This document shows, piece by piece, positions 27,147-34,863 of a DNA stretch of 48,691 nucleotides. A program made the translations under genes and the position numbers. The stretch covers positions 1 to 48,691 of the forward strand of contig NZ_AZDW01000024.1 in assembly GCF_001434115.1 (NCBI RefSeq), read 5' to 3'. The stretch comes from Levilactobacillus zymae DSM 19395 (GTDB taxonomy: Bacteria; Bacillota; Bacilli; Lactobacillales; Lactobacillaceae). How positions within the stretch are numbered: the stretch's first letter is position 1; every line of letters begins with the position of its first letter. The notes under the pieces are model-generated. The model was given only the letters and a program-made list of their open reading frames with translations. It was not told the origin of the DNA and made no database searches.

Positions 27147-27653
27147 ATGCACACGATTAATTGGTCTACGGATTATTTACCAGGTACCACCGATAATTTT
27201 GTTTCTAATGAAATCATTACCAGTGGGACCACTTTAGAAGCTATTTGGGCACAGTTAGTTGACACGGCTAAGTGGGCAACCTACTACGACAATGCGACGA
27301 ACGTGAAGTTAGACGATTCCAATGATAGCCGCTTACACTTTGCGGAACATTTCCGGTTCGATACCTTTGGTTTTCCCATCGATGCCCAAGTCATGGAGTT
27401 AGTGGCGCCCACGGCCGGGGTTGCACGGTTAGCCTGGCACGGCTGGCAAAACGGAGACGCCGCTACCCAGTTTGACGTTTACCACGCTTTTTTATTAGAA
27501 ACGTTGGCGGATGGTCGGGTACGGTTATTGACCCAAGAATCTCAGGTCGGGCGCCCCGCGGCAGAGTTAGCTACGCAGACGCCTAATCCGATGTTAAACG
27601 GTCATCAAAATTGGCTAGATGGGTTGGTTCGCGCAGCCAAGGGCCAACTGTAG
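27147..27653 (+). CDS. SRPBCC (START-like) domain protein
   Basis: This 168-residue soluble protein fits the polyketide-cyclase/SRPBCC type: a central segment LEAIWAQLVDTAKWATYYDN is followed by alternating strands and a final amphipathic helix NGHQNWLDGLVRAA. Such domains bind hydrophobic small molecules. The exact ligand cannot be given. ATG 27147 is preferred over 27120 because GGAGG (27134-27138) lies 8 bases upstream. It follows the reductase by 16 bases and precedes the MerR gene, so the three probably answer the same compound. Confidence 0.78.
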   Translation: MHTINWSTDYLPGTTDNFVSNEIITSGTTLEAIWAQLVDTAKWATYYDNATNVKLDDSNDSRLHFAEHFRFDTFGFPIDAQVMELVAPTAGVARLAWHGWQNGDAATQFDVYHAFLLETLADGRVRLLTQESQVGRPAAELATQTPNPMLNGHQNWLDGLVRAAKGQL

Positions 27654-27684
27654 TACAATCGGAGAAAACGAAGGAAGTGGCGAG

Positions 27685-28191
27685 ATGGCCTATAGTATTG
27701 GTCAGGTTTCGGAGCGATTAGGCGTGACGATTGACACGATTCGGTATTACGATAAAGCGGGATTATTACCGTTCGTGCACCGGAACGCCGCGGGTCGGCG
27801 GGAGTTTAGCGACAACGACTTACATCTGATGCGGACCATTATTTGCTTAAAAAACGCAGGAGTGTCCGTCGCCGATATTGCCACCTTTATTGATCTCAGA
27901 CTTCAGGGAGACACGACCATCGATCGGCGGTATCACTTGTTACGGGATCACGAGCAGGACCTGCGGCAACAGATAGTGGATCTTCAAGATACGATGAGTT
28001 ACCTAAAATTCAAGGAATGGTACTATCAAACAGCCGCTGCGGCGGGTACCGAAACAATCCATTTTGTTCCGGGGACTAACGAGGTTGACCCTCAATTAAG
28101 CCAGCAGTATGAACAACATTTACGCGCTTCCGGTCAAGTTGAAGCATTGCGGCGTTTCGCTAACGTGCGAGATTACCGTAACCGGAGATAA
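27685..28191 (+). CDS. MerR-family transcriptional regulator
   Basis: This 168-residue MerR protein has the N-terminal winged helix YSIGQVSERLGVTIDTIRYYDKAGLL, the usual RREFSDNDL segment and a coiled-coil dimerisation helix (about residues 75-115). No Cys ligand pattern for metals is visible, so an organic effector or stress signal is more likely. ATG 27685 follows AAGGAAG (27671-27677). It probably activates its own operon from the 19-base-spacer promoter at 26084-26114. Confidence 0.88.
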   Translation: MAYSIGQVSERLGVTIDTIRYYDKAGLLPFVHRNAAGRREFSDNDLHLMRTIICLKNAGVSVADIATFIDLRLQGDTTIDRRYHLLRDHEQDLRQQIVDLQDTMSYLKFKEWYYQTAAAAGTETIHFVPGTNEVDPQLSQQYEQHLRASGQVEALRRFANVRDYRNRR

Positions 28192-28192
28192 G

Positions 28193-28236
28193 AAAAGCTC
28201 AGTCACCACTTTATTGAGGTGGGACTGAGCTTTTTA
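28193..28236. terminator. Bidirectional terminator between merR and the NmrA-like gene
   Basis: AAAAGCTCAGTC...GACTGAGCTTTTT is a long stem with an inner ACCAC/GGTGG pairing. T runs on both strands let it serve both convergent genes. Confidence 0.85.
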
Positions 28237-28237
28237 G

Positions 28238-29125
28238 TTATGATTGGGCGTAGACTTGGGCAAATTCCTGAGCAAAATCGCTTAGTTTGGTCGGACCCAG
28301 GACAGGATGGTGCGCTTGATAGTCGGCATAGAAGTCGTGGTCGCGCTCGTAAGCGGTGGTCTTAACGTACTGGGTCGCAAATTCGGTGGGCATTCCGGCT
28401 TGAATAAGGTTAGCCAGCATCGTGGTGTCACTAATTTGGATGGCTTGAAGGTCTGGAAAATTGAGCGCGGCGCCTAACGTAGCGGCTACTTCGGTGAAAC
28501 TCCGTTCATCACTGGCAACGTACTGACTGGTGACGCCAGGTTGTGGATCCGTGAGGGCTTGCGCCACTACCGGGGCGATATCGGCAGGCGCCACCCAAGA
28601 GTTGCGTTGGTCGAGCTGACTATTGGTGTAGATGGCATGGTGTTGACGGATGCTGGTGAGCTGACTGAAGAGATTATAAAACATACCGGTCGGGCGAATG
28701 AAGGTCAGATTCATGCCGGGCAATTGGCGAGTCAAGACGCCTTCGATTACGTTGTAAATGTGGAGGGAGCCCACTTCGGGACCGAGGTTAGCCCCGACGC
28801 TACTAAGGTTGACCACGTGAGTGACGCCCGCAGCGCGGACGGCATTCGCGTAAATGGTGGCCTGCTGGCGGCCAGCGGCGAAGAGGTCGGCCCCGCCCGT
28901 GGCACTGGTAATTATTAAATAAACCGCGTCGGCCCCGGTGAAGGTTCGGGTCAGAAAGGCTTGATCGGTGATGCTTCCGATAGCGGGGATGGCCCCTAAT
29001 GCGGTAATGGCTGCTTGGCGTTGCGGATTGTGACTAATCACGGTGACGGTGTGGTGCGCGGCGATGAGTTGTTGAACGAGGGGCGCATTGATGTGGCCCA
29101 AAGAACCGGTTAAAATGATTTTCAT
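28238..29125 (-). CDS. NmrA-like NAD(P)-binding oxidoreductase
   Basis: This is a 295-residue atypical short-chain dehydrogenase of the NmrA/QOR2 type. The N-terminal dinucleotide motif is degenerate (ILTGSLGHINAPLVQQL), with HVVNLSSVGANLG and FIRPTGMFYNL further on. Such proteins act as NADPH-dependent quinone reductases or redox sensors. ATG 29125 follows AAGGAAG. It diverges from a TetR gene, with two copies of a palindromic site between them, so TetR control is likely. Confidence 0.82.
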   Translation of the reverse strand: MKIILTGSLGHINAPLVQQLIAAHHTVTVISHNPQRQAAITALGAIPAIGSITDQAFLTRTFTGADAVYLIITSATGGADLFAAGRQQATIYANAVRAAGVTHVVNLSSVGANLGPEVGSLHIYNVIEGVLTRQLPGMNLTFIRPTGMFYNLFSQLTSIRQHHAIYTNSQLDQRNSWVAPADIAPVVAQALTDPQPGVTSQYVASDERSFTEVAATLGAALNFPDLQAIQISDTTMLANLIQAGMPTEFATQYVKTTAYERDHDFYADYQAHHPVLGPTKLSDFAQEFAQVYAQS

Positions 29126-29148
29126 GAGTAAGGCTTCCTTTTTATAAA

Positions 29149-29197
29149 ATATAAGTCTATCTTTTAACTGAGCTCATTATAGGAGATAGACTTATCT
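29149..29197. promoter_or_regulatory. Paired TetR operators between the NmrA-like and tetR genes
   Basis: ATAAGTCTATC (29151-29161) and GATAGACTTAT (29185-29195) form an 11-base perfect inverted repeat. The right copy is itself a palindrome, AGATA-GACT-TATCT (29184-29197), and the left copy is a near match to it. Confidence 0.65.
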
Positions 29198-29249
29198 TTT
29201 GTCAAAGATTATAATCGATTTAACTAAGATTTTATGGAGGAGTCAGCGC

Positions 29250-29840
29250 ATGAAACCTAAAGACGAACAGAAACACCAACGAATTCTTACCGCTGCAATC
29301 ACGATTTTGGCGCAAGGCGGGCTAGCCAATTTTTCGACCACTAAAGTGGCTAAATTGGCGGGAGTGCCGCAATCTAATCTTTATATTTACTTTGCGAATA
29401 AACAGGACCTATTGACGGCAGTGTATCTGACAACGGTTCATCAACAAAGTGTGGCCGTGACGGCGGCGCTCGATCAACAACTACCGCTAGTGACACAATT
29501 GGCCACCAGCATCACCGCACTGTACCGCTTTGCAACGACCTTTCCGGATGAGGCCAGGGTCATTCGGTTACTAACGGCTGACCAGCAGTTCAAGACCGGG
29601 CTGGCAGCTAAGACGGCGGATGCGACCAATCAGCAGATTCAAAATCTGTTAACGGCGGGGGTGCAACGGGGACTATTACGATCGGATAGCCTTAATCTCA
29701 TTCGATACTTTCTGACCGATCCGGTGTACCATTACGCCGAATTGGCGACTAGTAACGAAGCGGGATTAGTCAACTTGACCCAAATGATTTTGGGGGCGGT
29801 CCTGCAACCCCAGGCTTATCAAGATTGGCTGAACCAATAA
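29250..29840 (+). CDS. TetR/AcrR-family transcriptional regulator
   Basis: This is a 196-residue TetR-type repressor. The helix-turn-helix is at residues 12-58 (ILTAAITILAQGGLANFSTTKVAKLAGVPQSNLYIYFANKQDLL) and a divergent ligand domain follows. ATG 29250 is set by GGAGG (29236-29240), 9 bases upstream. It is the divergent partner of the NmrA-like gene and probably represses both from the paired operators. A CCCGTTA/TAACGGG hairpin (29842-29870) lies just after the stop, without a clear U-tract. Confidence 0.87.
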   Translation: MKPKDEQKHQRILTAAITILAQGGLANFSTTKVAKLAGVPQSNLYIYFANKQDLLTAVYLTTVHQQSVAVTAALDQQLPLVTQLATSITALYRFATTFPDEARVIRLLTADQQFKTGLAAKTADATNQQIQNLLTAGVQRGLLRSDSLNLIRYFLTDPVYHYAELATSNEAGLVNLTQMILGAVLQPQAYQDWLNQ

Positions 29841-29905
29841 GCCCGTTAAGCGCTCTTTTTCCGTAACGGGTTAGTATGCTAAACTAATTAATGAGGAGGG
29901 ATAAC

Positions 29906-30316
29906 ATGCAACGACGAACTTGGGTGACCGCTTTAGCCGGGATAATTGGGCTGGGCGTCATCAGTTTCTTCAGTTTTAACCTGGCCTACGGGGGACCCGT
30001 TAAGGTGGGCGCCTTTGTGGGGTTACTGGTGTGCCTGGGGTACATCCTGTGGTTCTGCCTCAAGGTCGCCCCGACCTACCCGCAAAAGTGGTGGCAACGC
30101 AACTTCCACCCGTTACAAGAATTAGCGGTAGTCATTATCATTGGCGTATTTTGGCTCATCAGTGATAGCTTGAAAACGCCGCTCACGGATGTTTCGTTTA
30201 ACCTGTGGCATGTGGCGGACTTTATCAGCTGGATGTTGGTGGTCACGACCGGGATCTTGGGGATGACGCAGGTCGATTATCGGCGCCGACTCAAGCGCGG
30301 TCGCGAGGACCAGTAG
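29906..30316 (+). CDS. Hypothetical four-span membrane protein (136 residues), first of a four-gene cassette
   Basis: I do not recognise this family. Hydrophobic segments lie near residues 7-28, 33-54, 72-90 and 104-124, with a basic C-terminal tail, so about four spans are expected. ATG 29906 follows GAGGAGGG (29893-29900). It is the first of four small membrane protein genes at 29906-31404 that lie 28 bases, 8 bases and minus 4 bases apart. They end at one terminator and therefore form an operon. A multi-subunit membrane complex is possible, but nothing in the sequence gives a function. Confidence 0.72.
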   Translation: MQRRTWVTALAGIIGLGVISFFSFNLAYGGPVKVGAFVGLLVCLGYILWFCLKVAPTYPQKWWQRNFHPLQELAVVIIIGVFWLISDSLKTPLTDVSFNLWHVADFISWMLVVTTGILGMTQVDYRRRLKRGREDQ

Positions 30317-30344
30317 GCGAACTTAGGGGACGGAGGTAAATCAG

Positions 30345-30584
30345 ATGCTTAAGTATCATTTGTTCTGGCGTGAGGTGCTCGACCAAGTGGAACTGTTGTG
30401 GGTCGTGACGATTCCCGTGACGTTCGTGCTTAAGGGCGTGATGGATCTGGCGACGCAGGGCCAGTACTTTTGGTGGCACTACATTCAACTGTTTGCGGAC
30501 ATCACGTTGGGTAGCGCGTTATTTTTCACCCTCACTACGGCGCTGAGCCACTGGTACCGGCACGCGCATCCGAAACAGAAGTAG
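30345..30584 (+). CDS. Hypothetical two-span membrane protein (79 residues)
   Basis: This small protein has hydrophobic segments near residues 15-33 (VELLWVVTIPVTFVLKGVM) and 43-65, and a His/Lys-rich C-terminus. ATG 30345 follows GGAGG (30331-30335), 9 bases away. Second gene of the unknown membrane cassette. No family recognised. Confidence 0.68.
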   Translation: MLKYHLFWREVLDQVELLWVVTIPVTFVLKGVMDLATQGQYFWWHYIQLFADITLGSALFFTLTTALSHWYRHAHPKQK

Positions 30585-30592
30585 GGGGAACT

Positions 30593-31000
30593 ATGGGGAG
30601 AAAATTAAAACGTTGGGGCCCGTTGACCACGGGGATCCTGTTGCCGGTGGCCAATAGCATTCTCCAACAAAACGACGGGCTCGGCTTACGGGTCGGTCTC
30701 GCGCTAGTGATGTTGGCGGTGAATATCTATGGGGCCTTGGTCATTAGTGATCCAGAGCACCCCCTGGCCGACTACGGCTGGGCGAAGCATCGGAGTAATG
30801 CGTTAGAGTTTTGTACATATTTAGGGCTAGAAATCGCCATCTTTTTGGGGCTGATCTTCTGGTTCCCGTTGACTCAGTCCAGCGGGATCATTGGCACTTT
30901 AGCAGCGTTTCAATTCTTGTACTCGTTGCTCGTGTTGTTAGAAGCTGGATTCATTAAAGCGATTCGCGCCCGCTACCCGGATGGGGGCCGACGGCGATGA
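30593..31000 (+). CDS. Hypothetical membrane protein (135 residues), third of the cassette
   Basis: The N-terminus is basic (MGRKLKRWG) and is followed by spans near residues 12-25, 33-50, 76-96 and 103-123. The short loop DPEHPLADYGWAKHRSN between spans 2 and 3 is the most charged part. GGGGGAA (30585-30591) serves as ribosome site. Its stop overlaps the start of the next gene by four bases (ATGA), indicating translational coupling. Confidence 0.7.
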   Translation: MGRKLKRWGPLTTGILLPVANSILQQNDGLGLRVGLALVMLAVNIYGALVISDPEHPLADYGWAKHRSNALEFCTYLGLEIAIFLGLIFWFPLTQSSGIIGTLAAFQFLYSLLVLLEAGFIKAIRARYPDGGRRR

Positions 31001-31404
31001 AAATGACGGAAAAATTAACATGGGGGTTGGTCGTGGGCGTTGGGGCGGCCCTGTACTTTGGCTTTGGCGTCAAAGGAACTGGAACCATGTGTTTGTTCTG
31101 GACCGGTTTTGCGCTATTGGTCAACAGCAGCGCCGCTTGGTTCATTGCGCGTTACTGGGACTGGCTGAGGGATACCCGGCAGAAACACCAGAGCGATACG
31201 GACCGGTTAGATGAGTTCTTCTTGACGTACGTCTTGTTCGCCATTCCCGATGTATTCTTTTTCTGGGCGGTAAGCTCGTGGTTCACCGATTTCTTGTGGC
31301 GCGTGCTGTGGGATGGCGCCATGTTACTCTGTGGTGTGGCCCTGATACTGGATATCGAGTTTTTCTACTATCGAATCGTGCGGCACCAACCACCCCGAAA
31401 ATAA
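30997..31404 (+). CDS. Hypothetical membrane protein (135 residues), fourth of the cassette
   Basis: Hydrophobic segments lie near residues 8-24, 29-48, 72-92 and 98-118, with a charged central loop of about 50-70 (ARYWDWLRDTRQKHQSDTD). It resembles the third protein in length and span layout, so an old duplication is conceivable though I see no strong identity. It ends the cassette at the terminator 31412-31447. Confidence 0.7.
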   Translation: MKMTEKLTWGLVVGVGAALYFGFGVKGTGTMCLFWTGFALLVNSSAAWFIARYWDWLRDTRQKHQSDTDRLDEFFLTYVLFAIPDVFFFWAVSSWFTDFLWRVLWDGAMLLCGVALILDIEFFYYRIVRHQPPRK

Positions 31405-31411
31405 CGTAAAG

Positions 31412-31447
31412 CCGGACCACCCCGCGCAGGGATGGTCCGGTTTTTTT
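31412..31447 (+). terminator. Terminator of the membrane cassette
   Basis: CCGGACCACCCC (31412-31423) pairs with GGGATGGTCCGG (31429-31440) and seven T follow. Confidence 0.87.
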
Positions 31448-31463
31448 AGGCAGTGTAGCCCGA

Positions 31464-32774
31464 TTATTTAGCGTTTAAAATCCAGAGGAACAGAACGAAG
31501 ACCACGGCCAACCCGTACATCATCGCGCCGACTTCCTTGCCACGCTTAGCGGCAATCATGGTCAGCGGGTAGGTGATGAACCCTAAAGCGATCCCGTCGG
31601 AGATACTGTAGGTCAGCGGCATGCCCAGCACGATTAGAAAGGCAGGAGCGGCCACTTCGAACTTTTCCCAGTGGATGTTCTTTAGGGATTGGGCCATCAG
31701 GACCCCGACGATGATCAGGGCGGGGGCGGTGACTTGGCTGGTCACGACGGCCAGCAACGGGGAGAAGAAGGCCCCGAAGATGAACAGCACCCCGGTAGTG
31801 ATGGCGGTAAAGCCGGTCCGACCACCCACGGCGATCCCCGCGGAGGATTCCACGAAGGCGCCCATTGGTGAAGTCCCTAACAGAGACCCGACCACCATGG
31901 TACTGGAATCGGCCATCAAGGCTTTCCCGATACGGGGGAGCTTATTATTTTTGACCAAGCCGGCTTGTTCGGCCAACCCGACCAGCGTCCCGGTGGTGTC
32001 AAAGAAGGTGACCAGTAAGAAGGTCAGGACCACCACCATCAGTTGAAGCGAGTTGATGCTGCCGGCGTGGGTCAGCCCGACCATGAACGTTGAGCTGATG
32101 CTGGGCACCCCGGAAATGATTTGATGAGGCATTGGAATCAAACCGGTGACCAGACCTAGGATCGAGTTGGCAATCATCCCGATAAAGATGGCGCCGGGCA
32201 CCCGCGCACTCATCAGAATCAACGTGACCAGCAACCCGAAGATGGTCAACCAGGTACTGCCGACGTGTAAGGAACCCAACGTGAGGAAGGTCGACTTGTC
32301 GGCTTGCACGATGCCCCCTTCGCTGAGACCGATAAAGGCGATGAACAGCCCAATCCCGGCACTGATGGCCATTTTGAGGTCACGCGGGATGGCGTCAACC
32401 ACCTTTTCCCGCAGCTTGAAGGCCGTTAAAATCATGAATAAGATGGAGGCCACGAACACCCCAGCCAAGGCCGTTTCCCACGGGACCTTCATCCCGATGA
32501 CCACGGAGTAGGCGAAGAAGGCGTTGATCCCCAGACTCGCGGAGATGGCGATGGGGTAGTTGGCGAGAATGCCCATTAGGAAACACCCGAAGGCGGAGGC
32601 AAAGGCCGTCGCGGTAAACACGGCCCCTTGGTTGATACCGGAAGCCCCTAAGACCTGGGGGTTAACGAACAGAATGTAGGCCATGGAGACGAAGGTGGTT
32701 AACCCCGCCAGCATTTCGGTCTTAAAATTCGTTCCGTTTTCCTTAAAGTGAAAATACTCGGCAATTCGTTGCAT
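31464..32774 (-). CDS. NCS2 family purine (guanine/hypoxanthine/adenine) permease
   Basis: This 436-residue AzgA/PbuG-type proton symporter has about a dozen hydrophobic segments. It has the family start EMLAGLTTFVSMAYILFVNPQ and GTSPMGAFVESSAGIAVGGRTG near residue 290, which lines the substrate site. ATG 32774 is preferred (AAGGAG 8 bases upstream); the GTG at 32783 overlaps that ribosome site. Two PurBox-like sequences upstream point to PurR control, so it likely salvages purine bases when purines are short. Confidence 0.88.
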   Translation of the reverse strand: MQRIAEYFHFKENGTNFKTEMLAGLTTFVSMAYILFVNPQVLGASGINQGAVFTATAFASAFGCFLMGILANYPIAISASLGINAFFAYSVVIGMKVPWETALAGVFVASILFMILTAFKLREKVVDAIPRDLKMAISAGIGLFIAFIGLSEGGIVQADKSTFLTLGSLHVGSTWLTIFGLLVTLILMSARVPGAIFIGMIANSILGLVTGLIPMPHQIISGVPSISSTFMVGLTHAGSINSLQLMVVVLTFLLVTFFDTTGTLVGLAEQAGLVKNNKLPRIGKALMADSSTMVVGSLLGTSPMGAFVESSAGIAVGGRTGFTAITTGVLFIFGAFFSPLLAVVTSQVTAPALIIVGVLMAQSLKNIHWEKFEVAAPAFLIVLGMPLTYSISDGIALGFITYPLTMIAAKRGKEVGAMMYGLAVVFVLFLWILNAK

Positions 32775-32800
32775 ACTGTGCACTCCTTAAATCAATAGTA

Positions 32801-32834
32801 AAACCCGAACATTTAACTGAATAGTTCGGGTTTA
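32801..32834 (-). promoter_or_regulatory. Paired PurBox (PurR operators) before the purine permease
   Basis: AAACCCGAACATT (32801-32813) and the inverted TAGTTCGGGTTTA (32822-32834) both match the Firmicutes PurBox core CCGAAC with A/T flanks. They lie in inverted orientation about 35 bases before the start codon. The 10-base complementarity could also form a hairpin, but no U-tract follows. Confidence 0.65.
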
Positions 32835-32963
32835 TTCGTTCTCTCTTTACTTAAGTAGTGTATCACACCCACTAAATGATTACAATTCCGAATTACGATT
32901 TTTATATAAAATTGATTGTTCGGAAACTGCTAATTTGGGTGAAGCCGGAACGTTGCTCAACGC

Positions 32964-33006
32964 AAAAACCGCCCGGGATTCTTGAAAAGCGAATCCTGGG
33001 CGGTTT
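32964..33006 (-). terminator. Terminator after the aldo/keto reductase gene (minus strand)
   Basis: On the minus strand a stem of about 16 base pairs, AAACCGCCCAGGATTC with GAATCCCGGGCGGTTT, has one mismatch and runs into a T stretch. Confidence 0.82.
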
Positions 33007-33029
33007 GATTTGTCGGCAGTACGGAGCCG

Positions 33030-34013
33030 CTAGTCGGGATCGGCTAGTGACTTGCCGTTAGTGGTGTGCTGAAAGGCCGCAAAGGCGGTGTCGATGGTGT
33101 GATATTCATCGGGACTTAACGTTACGTCCAAAGCCTGCGCGTTGGCGCTCACCTGGTCGGCGTGTTTGGCGCCCGGAATTACGACGCTGACTAACGGATT
33201 TTGCATGTACCAGGCTAAGATGACTTGGGTGACCGTTGCGTGGTGGGCGGTGGCAATCGGCCGGACCTGGTCGACGGCGTCTAGGGCCTGCGAATAGCGG
33301 GGGTCCTGAAAGTCACTGATTTGGCTTCGAATGTCGTTGGCCGGGAAACTAACGGTCCGGTCGTATTTACCGGTCAGGAGGCCGGAAGCTAACGGGAAGT
33401 ACGGCACAAAGCTGATCTGGTGGTCCCTTAAGTAAGGCATTAGGTCGGTTTCGTGGTCCCGGTGGAGCAGACTGTATTCGTCTTCGACCACGTCTAAGTA
33501 ACCGTCGGCGTTGGCGTCTTTGATTTGGTCGAGGCTAAAGTTCGAGACCCCGATGGCCCGAATCTTGCCTTGTTCGCGGAGCCGCTGGAGGGCCCCCACG
33601 GCCTCGGCCTTGGGAGTTTGTTTGTCAGGAAAGTGAATATAGTAGATATCGAGATAGTCGGTATTGAGGCGCTTGAGACTGGTTTCAACCTGTTGGGTCA
33701 AGAACTGTGGGTCGTTATTGATAACTTGTTCACCACTGGAAAAGTCCTGCGCGCCTTTCGTGGCGAGCGTAAAGCTGTGCCGATCGAAGTCGTGGATGGC
33801 TTGGCCGACTAATTCTTCGGAGTGACCCATGCCGTAAACAAAGGCCGTATCAAGTAATTGAATCCCGTGATTTAACCCGGCTTGAACCAGCGCCAGACCG
33901 TCTTCGTCCCGCAAATCGGGGAAGAGGTTGTAGCCACCCACCGCGTTAGTCCCGAGGCCTAAGGGGGTGGTCCGAACGTCCGTCTTGCCGATTGTTACCA
34001 TATCATGTGTCAT
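33030..34013 (-). CDS. Aldo/keto reductase
   Basis: This is a 327-residue NADPH-dependent aldo/keto reductase. The tetrad can be seen: Asp in LLDTAFVYG, Tyr in FVYGMG, Lys in TLATKGAQD, and His in YYIHFPD. IRAIGVSNFS and VVIPGAKHADQV (cofactor binding) complete the pattern. ATG 34013 is set by AGGAGG 8 bases upstream. The physiological carbonyl substrate is unknown. It is monocistronic with its own terminator, and divergent from the NAD(P)-binding protein gene that carries parS. Confidence 0.9.
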   Translation of the reverse strand: MTHDMVTIGKTDVRTTPLGLGTNAVGGYNLFPDLRDEDGLALVQAGLNHGIQLLDTAFVYGMGHSEELVGQAIHDFDRHSFTLATKGAQDFSSGEQVINNDPQFLTQQVETSLKRLNTDYLDIYYIHFPDKQTPKAEAVGALQRLREQGKIRAIGVSNFSLDQIKDANADGYLDVVEDEYSLLHRDHETDLMPYLRDHQISFVPYFPLASGLLTGKYDRTVSFPANDIRSQISDFQDPRYSQALDAVDQVRPIATAHHATVTQVILAWYMQNPLVSVVIPGAKHADQVSANAQALDVTLSPDEYHTIDTAFAAFQHTTNGKSLADPD

Positions 34014-34170
34014 CACAAAACCTCCTAGTTAATCATGAAAACGGATTCAAGATCCTAAAGCCATTATAACCGAATTCGTCTGGGACGGGAATATCTCAAA
34101 AGATTTGTCCGGATGTTTTCGCACCCCCGGGGTTTCTGGTACACTGGGAAGCAAGATAGGAGCGATGAGG

Positions 34171-34773
34171 ATGACAACTTATTTAATTCTGGGAGCGACA
34201 CCGATCGGCGTGGCCGTGGCCCGACAACTGGTCAACCAACCGGACACCACGGTGCGTTACTTACACGGCGCAACGACACAGTTACCGGCCGACCTGGCGG
34301 ACCAGGTGACCGATCTAACGGGAGACCTGCATAAAGCAGTTACCTATGGTCCCGCGTTACAGGACCGTCCGGTGGTGTTCTCGGCACTGACGGGGATGGA
34401 CGTTGACTGGGCCTTCGAAGCGCTGTTCGATACTCAGTACCGCCAGCAGCTACCGTTGACTCGGTTCGTCATGCTGAGCACGGCGGGGGTCGATCAAGAG
34501 GTGACGGGCGACTTGGAATATCCCGGCATTACCGACGTAAAGGAGTACCTGAACCAGCAACGTTACGCGGCGAAGCAGGTCGATGAAGCCGAGTTCCCGT
34601 ATACGATTTTGCGCCCGGTGACGCTCACCGACGCACCGGCGGCCACGCCTAAGATTATTGCCGAGGGCCAACCGGTCCCCGCAGGAACTGTTTCACGTGA
34701 AACAGTGGCGCGAGTAGCCGGTGAGTTGCTGCTCAACGGCGGTCACGACTACCAATCACTGGCAATTTGTTAA
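34171..34773 (+). CDS. NAD(P)-binding (SDR/epimerase-like) protein carrying a parS site in its coding sequence
   Basis: This 200-residue atypical short-chain dehydrogenase starts with YLILGATPIGVAVARQL. It has FVMLSTAGVDQEV in the middle and YTILRPVTLTD near residue 150, as in NmrA/YwnB-type proteins. ATG 34171 is favoured by GGAG (34159-34162) at 8 bases; ATG 34165 is too close. A TGGTACACT extended -10 (34137-34145) is the likely promoter. Codons for TVSRETV near residue 178 contain a perfect 16-base parS. The enzymatic role is unknown. Confidence 0.82.
   Translation: MTTYLILGATPIGVAVARQLVNQPDTTVRYLHGATTQLPADLADQVTDLTGDLHKAVTYGPALQDRPVVFSALTGMDVDWAFEALFDTQYRQQLPLTRFVMLSTAGVDQEVTGDLEYPGITDVKEYLNQQRYAAKQVDEAEFPYTILRPVTLTDAPAATPKIIAEGQPVPAGTVSRETVARVAGELLLNGGHDYQSLAIC
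34687..34706. promoter_or_regulatory. parS chromosome-partitioning site
   Basis: The 16-base ParB/Spo0J recognition sequence TGTTTCACGTGAAACA (34689-34704) is present without mismatch. It extends to a 20-base palindrome ACTGTTTCACGTGAAACAGT (34687-34706). The Bacillus consensus is TGTTNCACGTGAAACA, and such sites cluster around oriC. Confidence 0.9.
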
Positions 34774-34863
34774 GGAAACAAAAAGGGTGGCGCCACTTTG
34801 CCGGATTTGCGATATAATTGCGGTTAATCAGGACGGTTCTTTGTTAGAATAAAGGACGTGGGG

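Noticed and set aside
32775-32880. Purine riboswitch before the NCS2 permease
   Set aside because: The conserved three-way junction sequences were not found. The paired CCGAAC/GTTCGG motif fits PurBoxes instead.
34118-34170. Longer start for the NAD(P)-binding protein (from 34105)
   Set aside because: The extension would cover the TGGTACACT promoter and the ribosome site and does not look like the Rossmann N-terminus.
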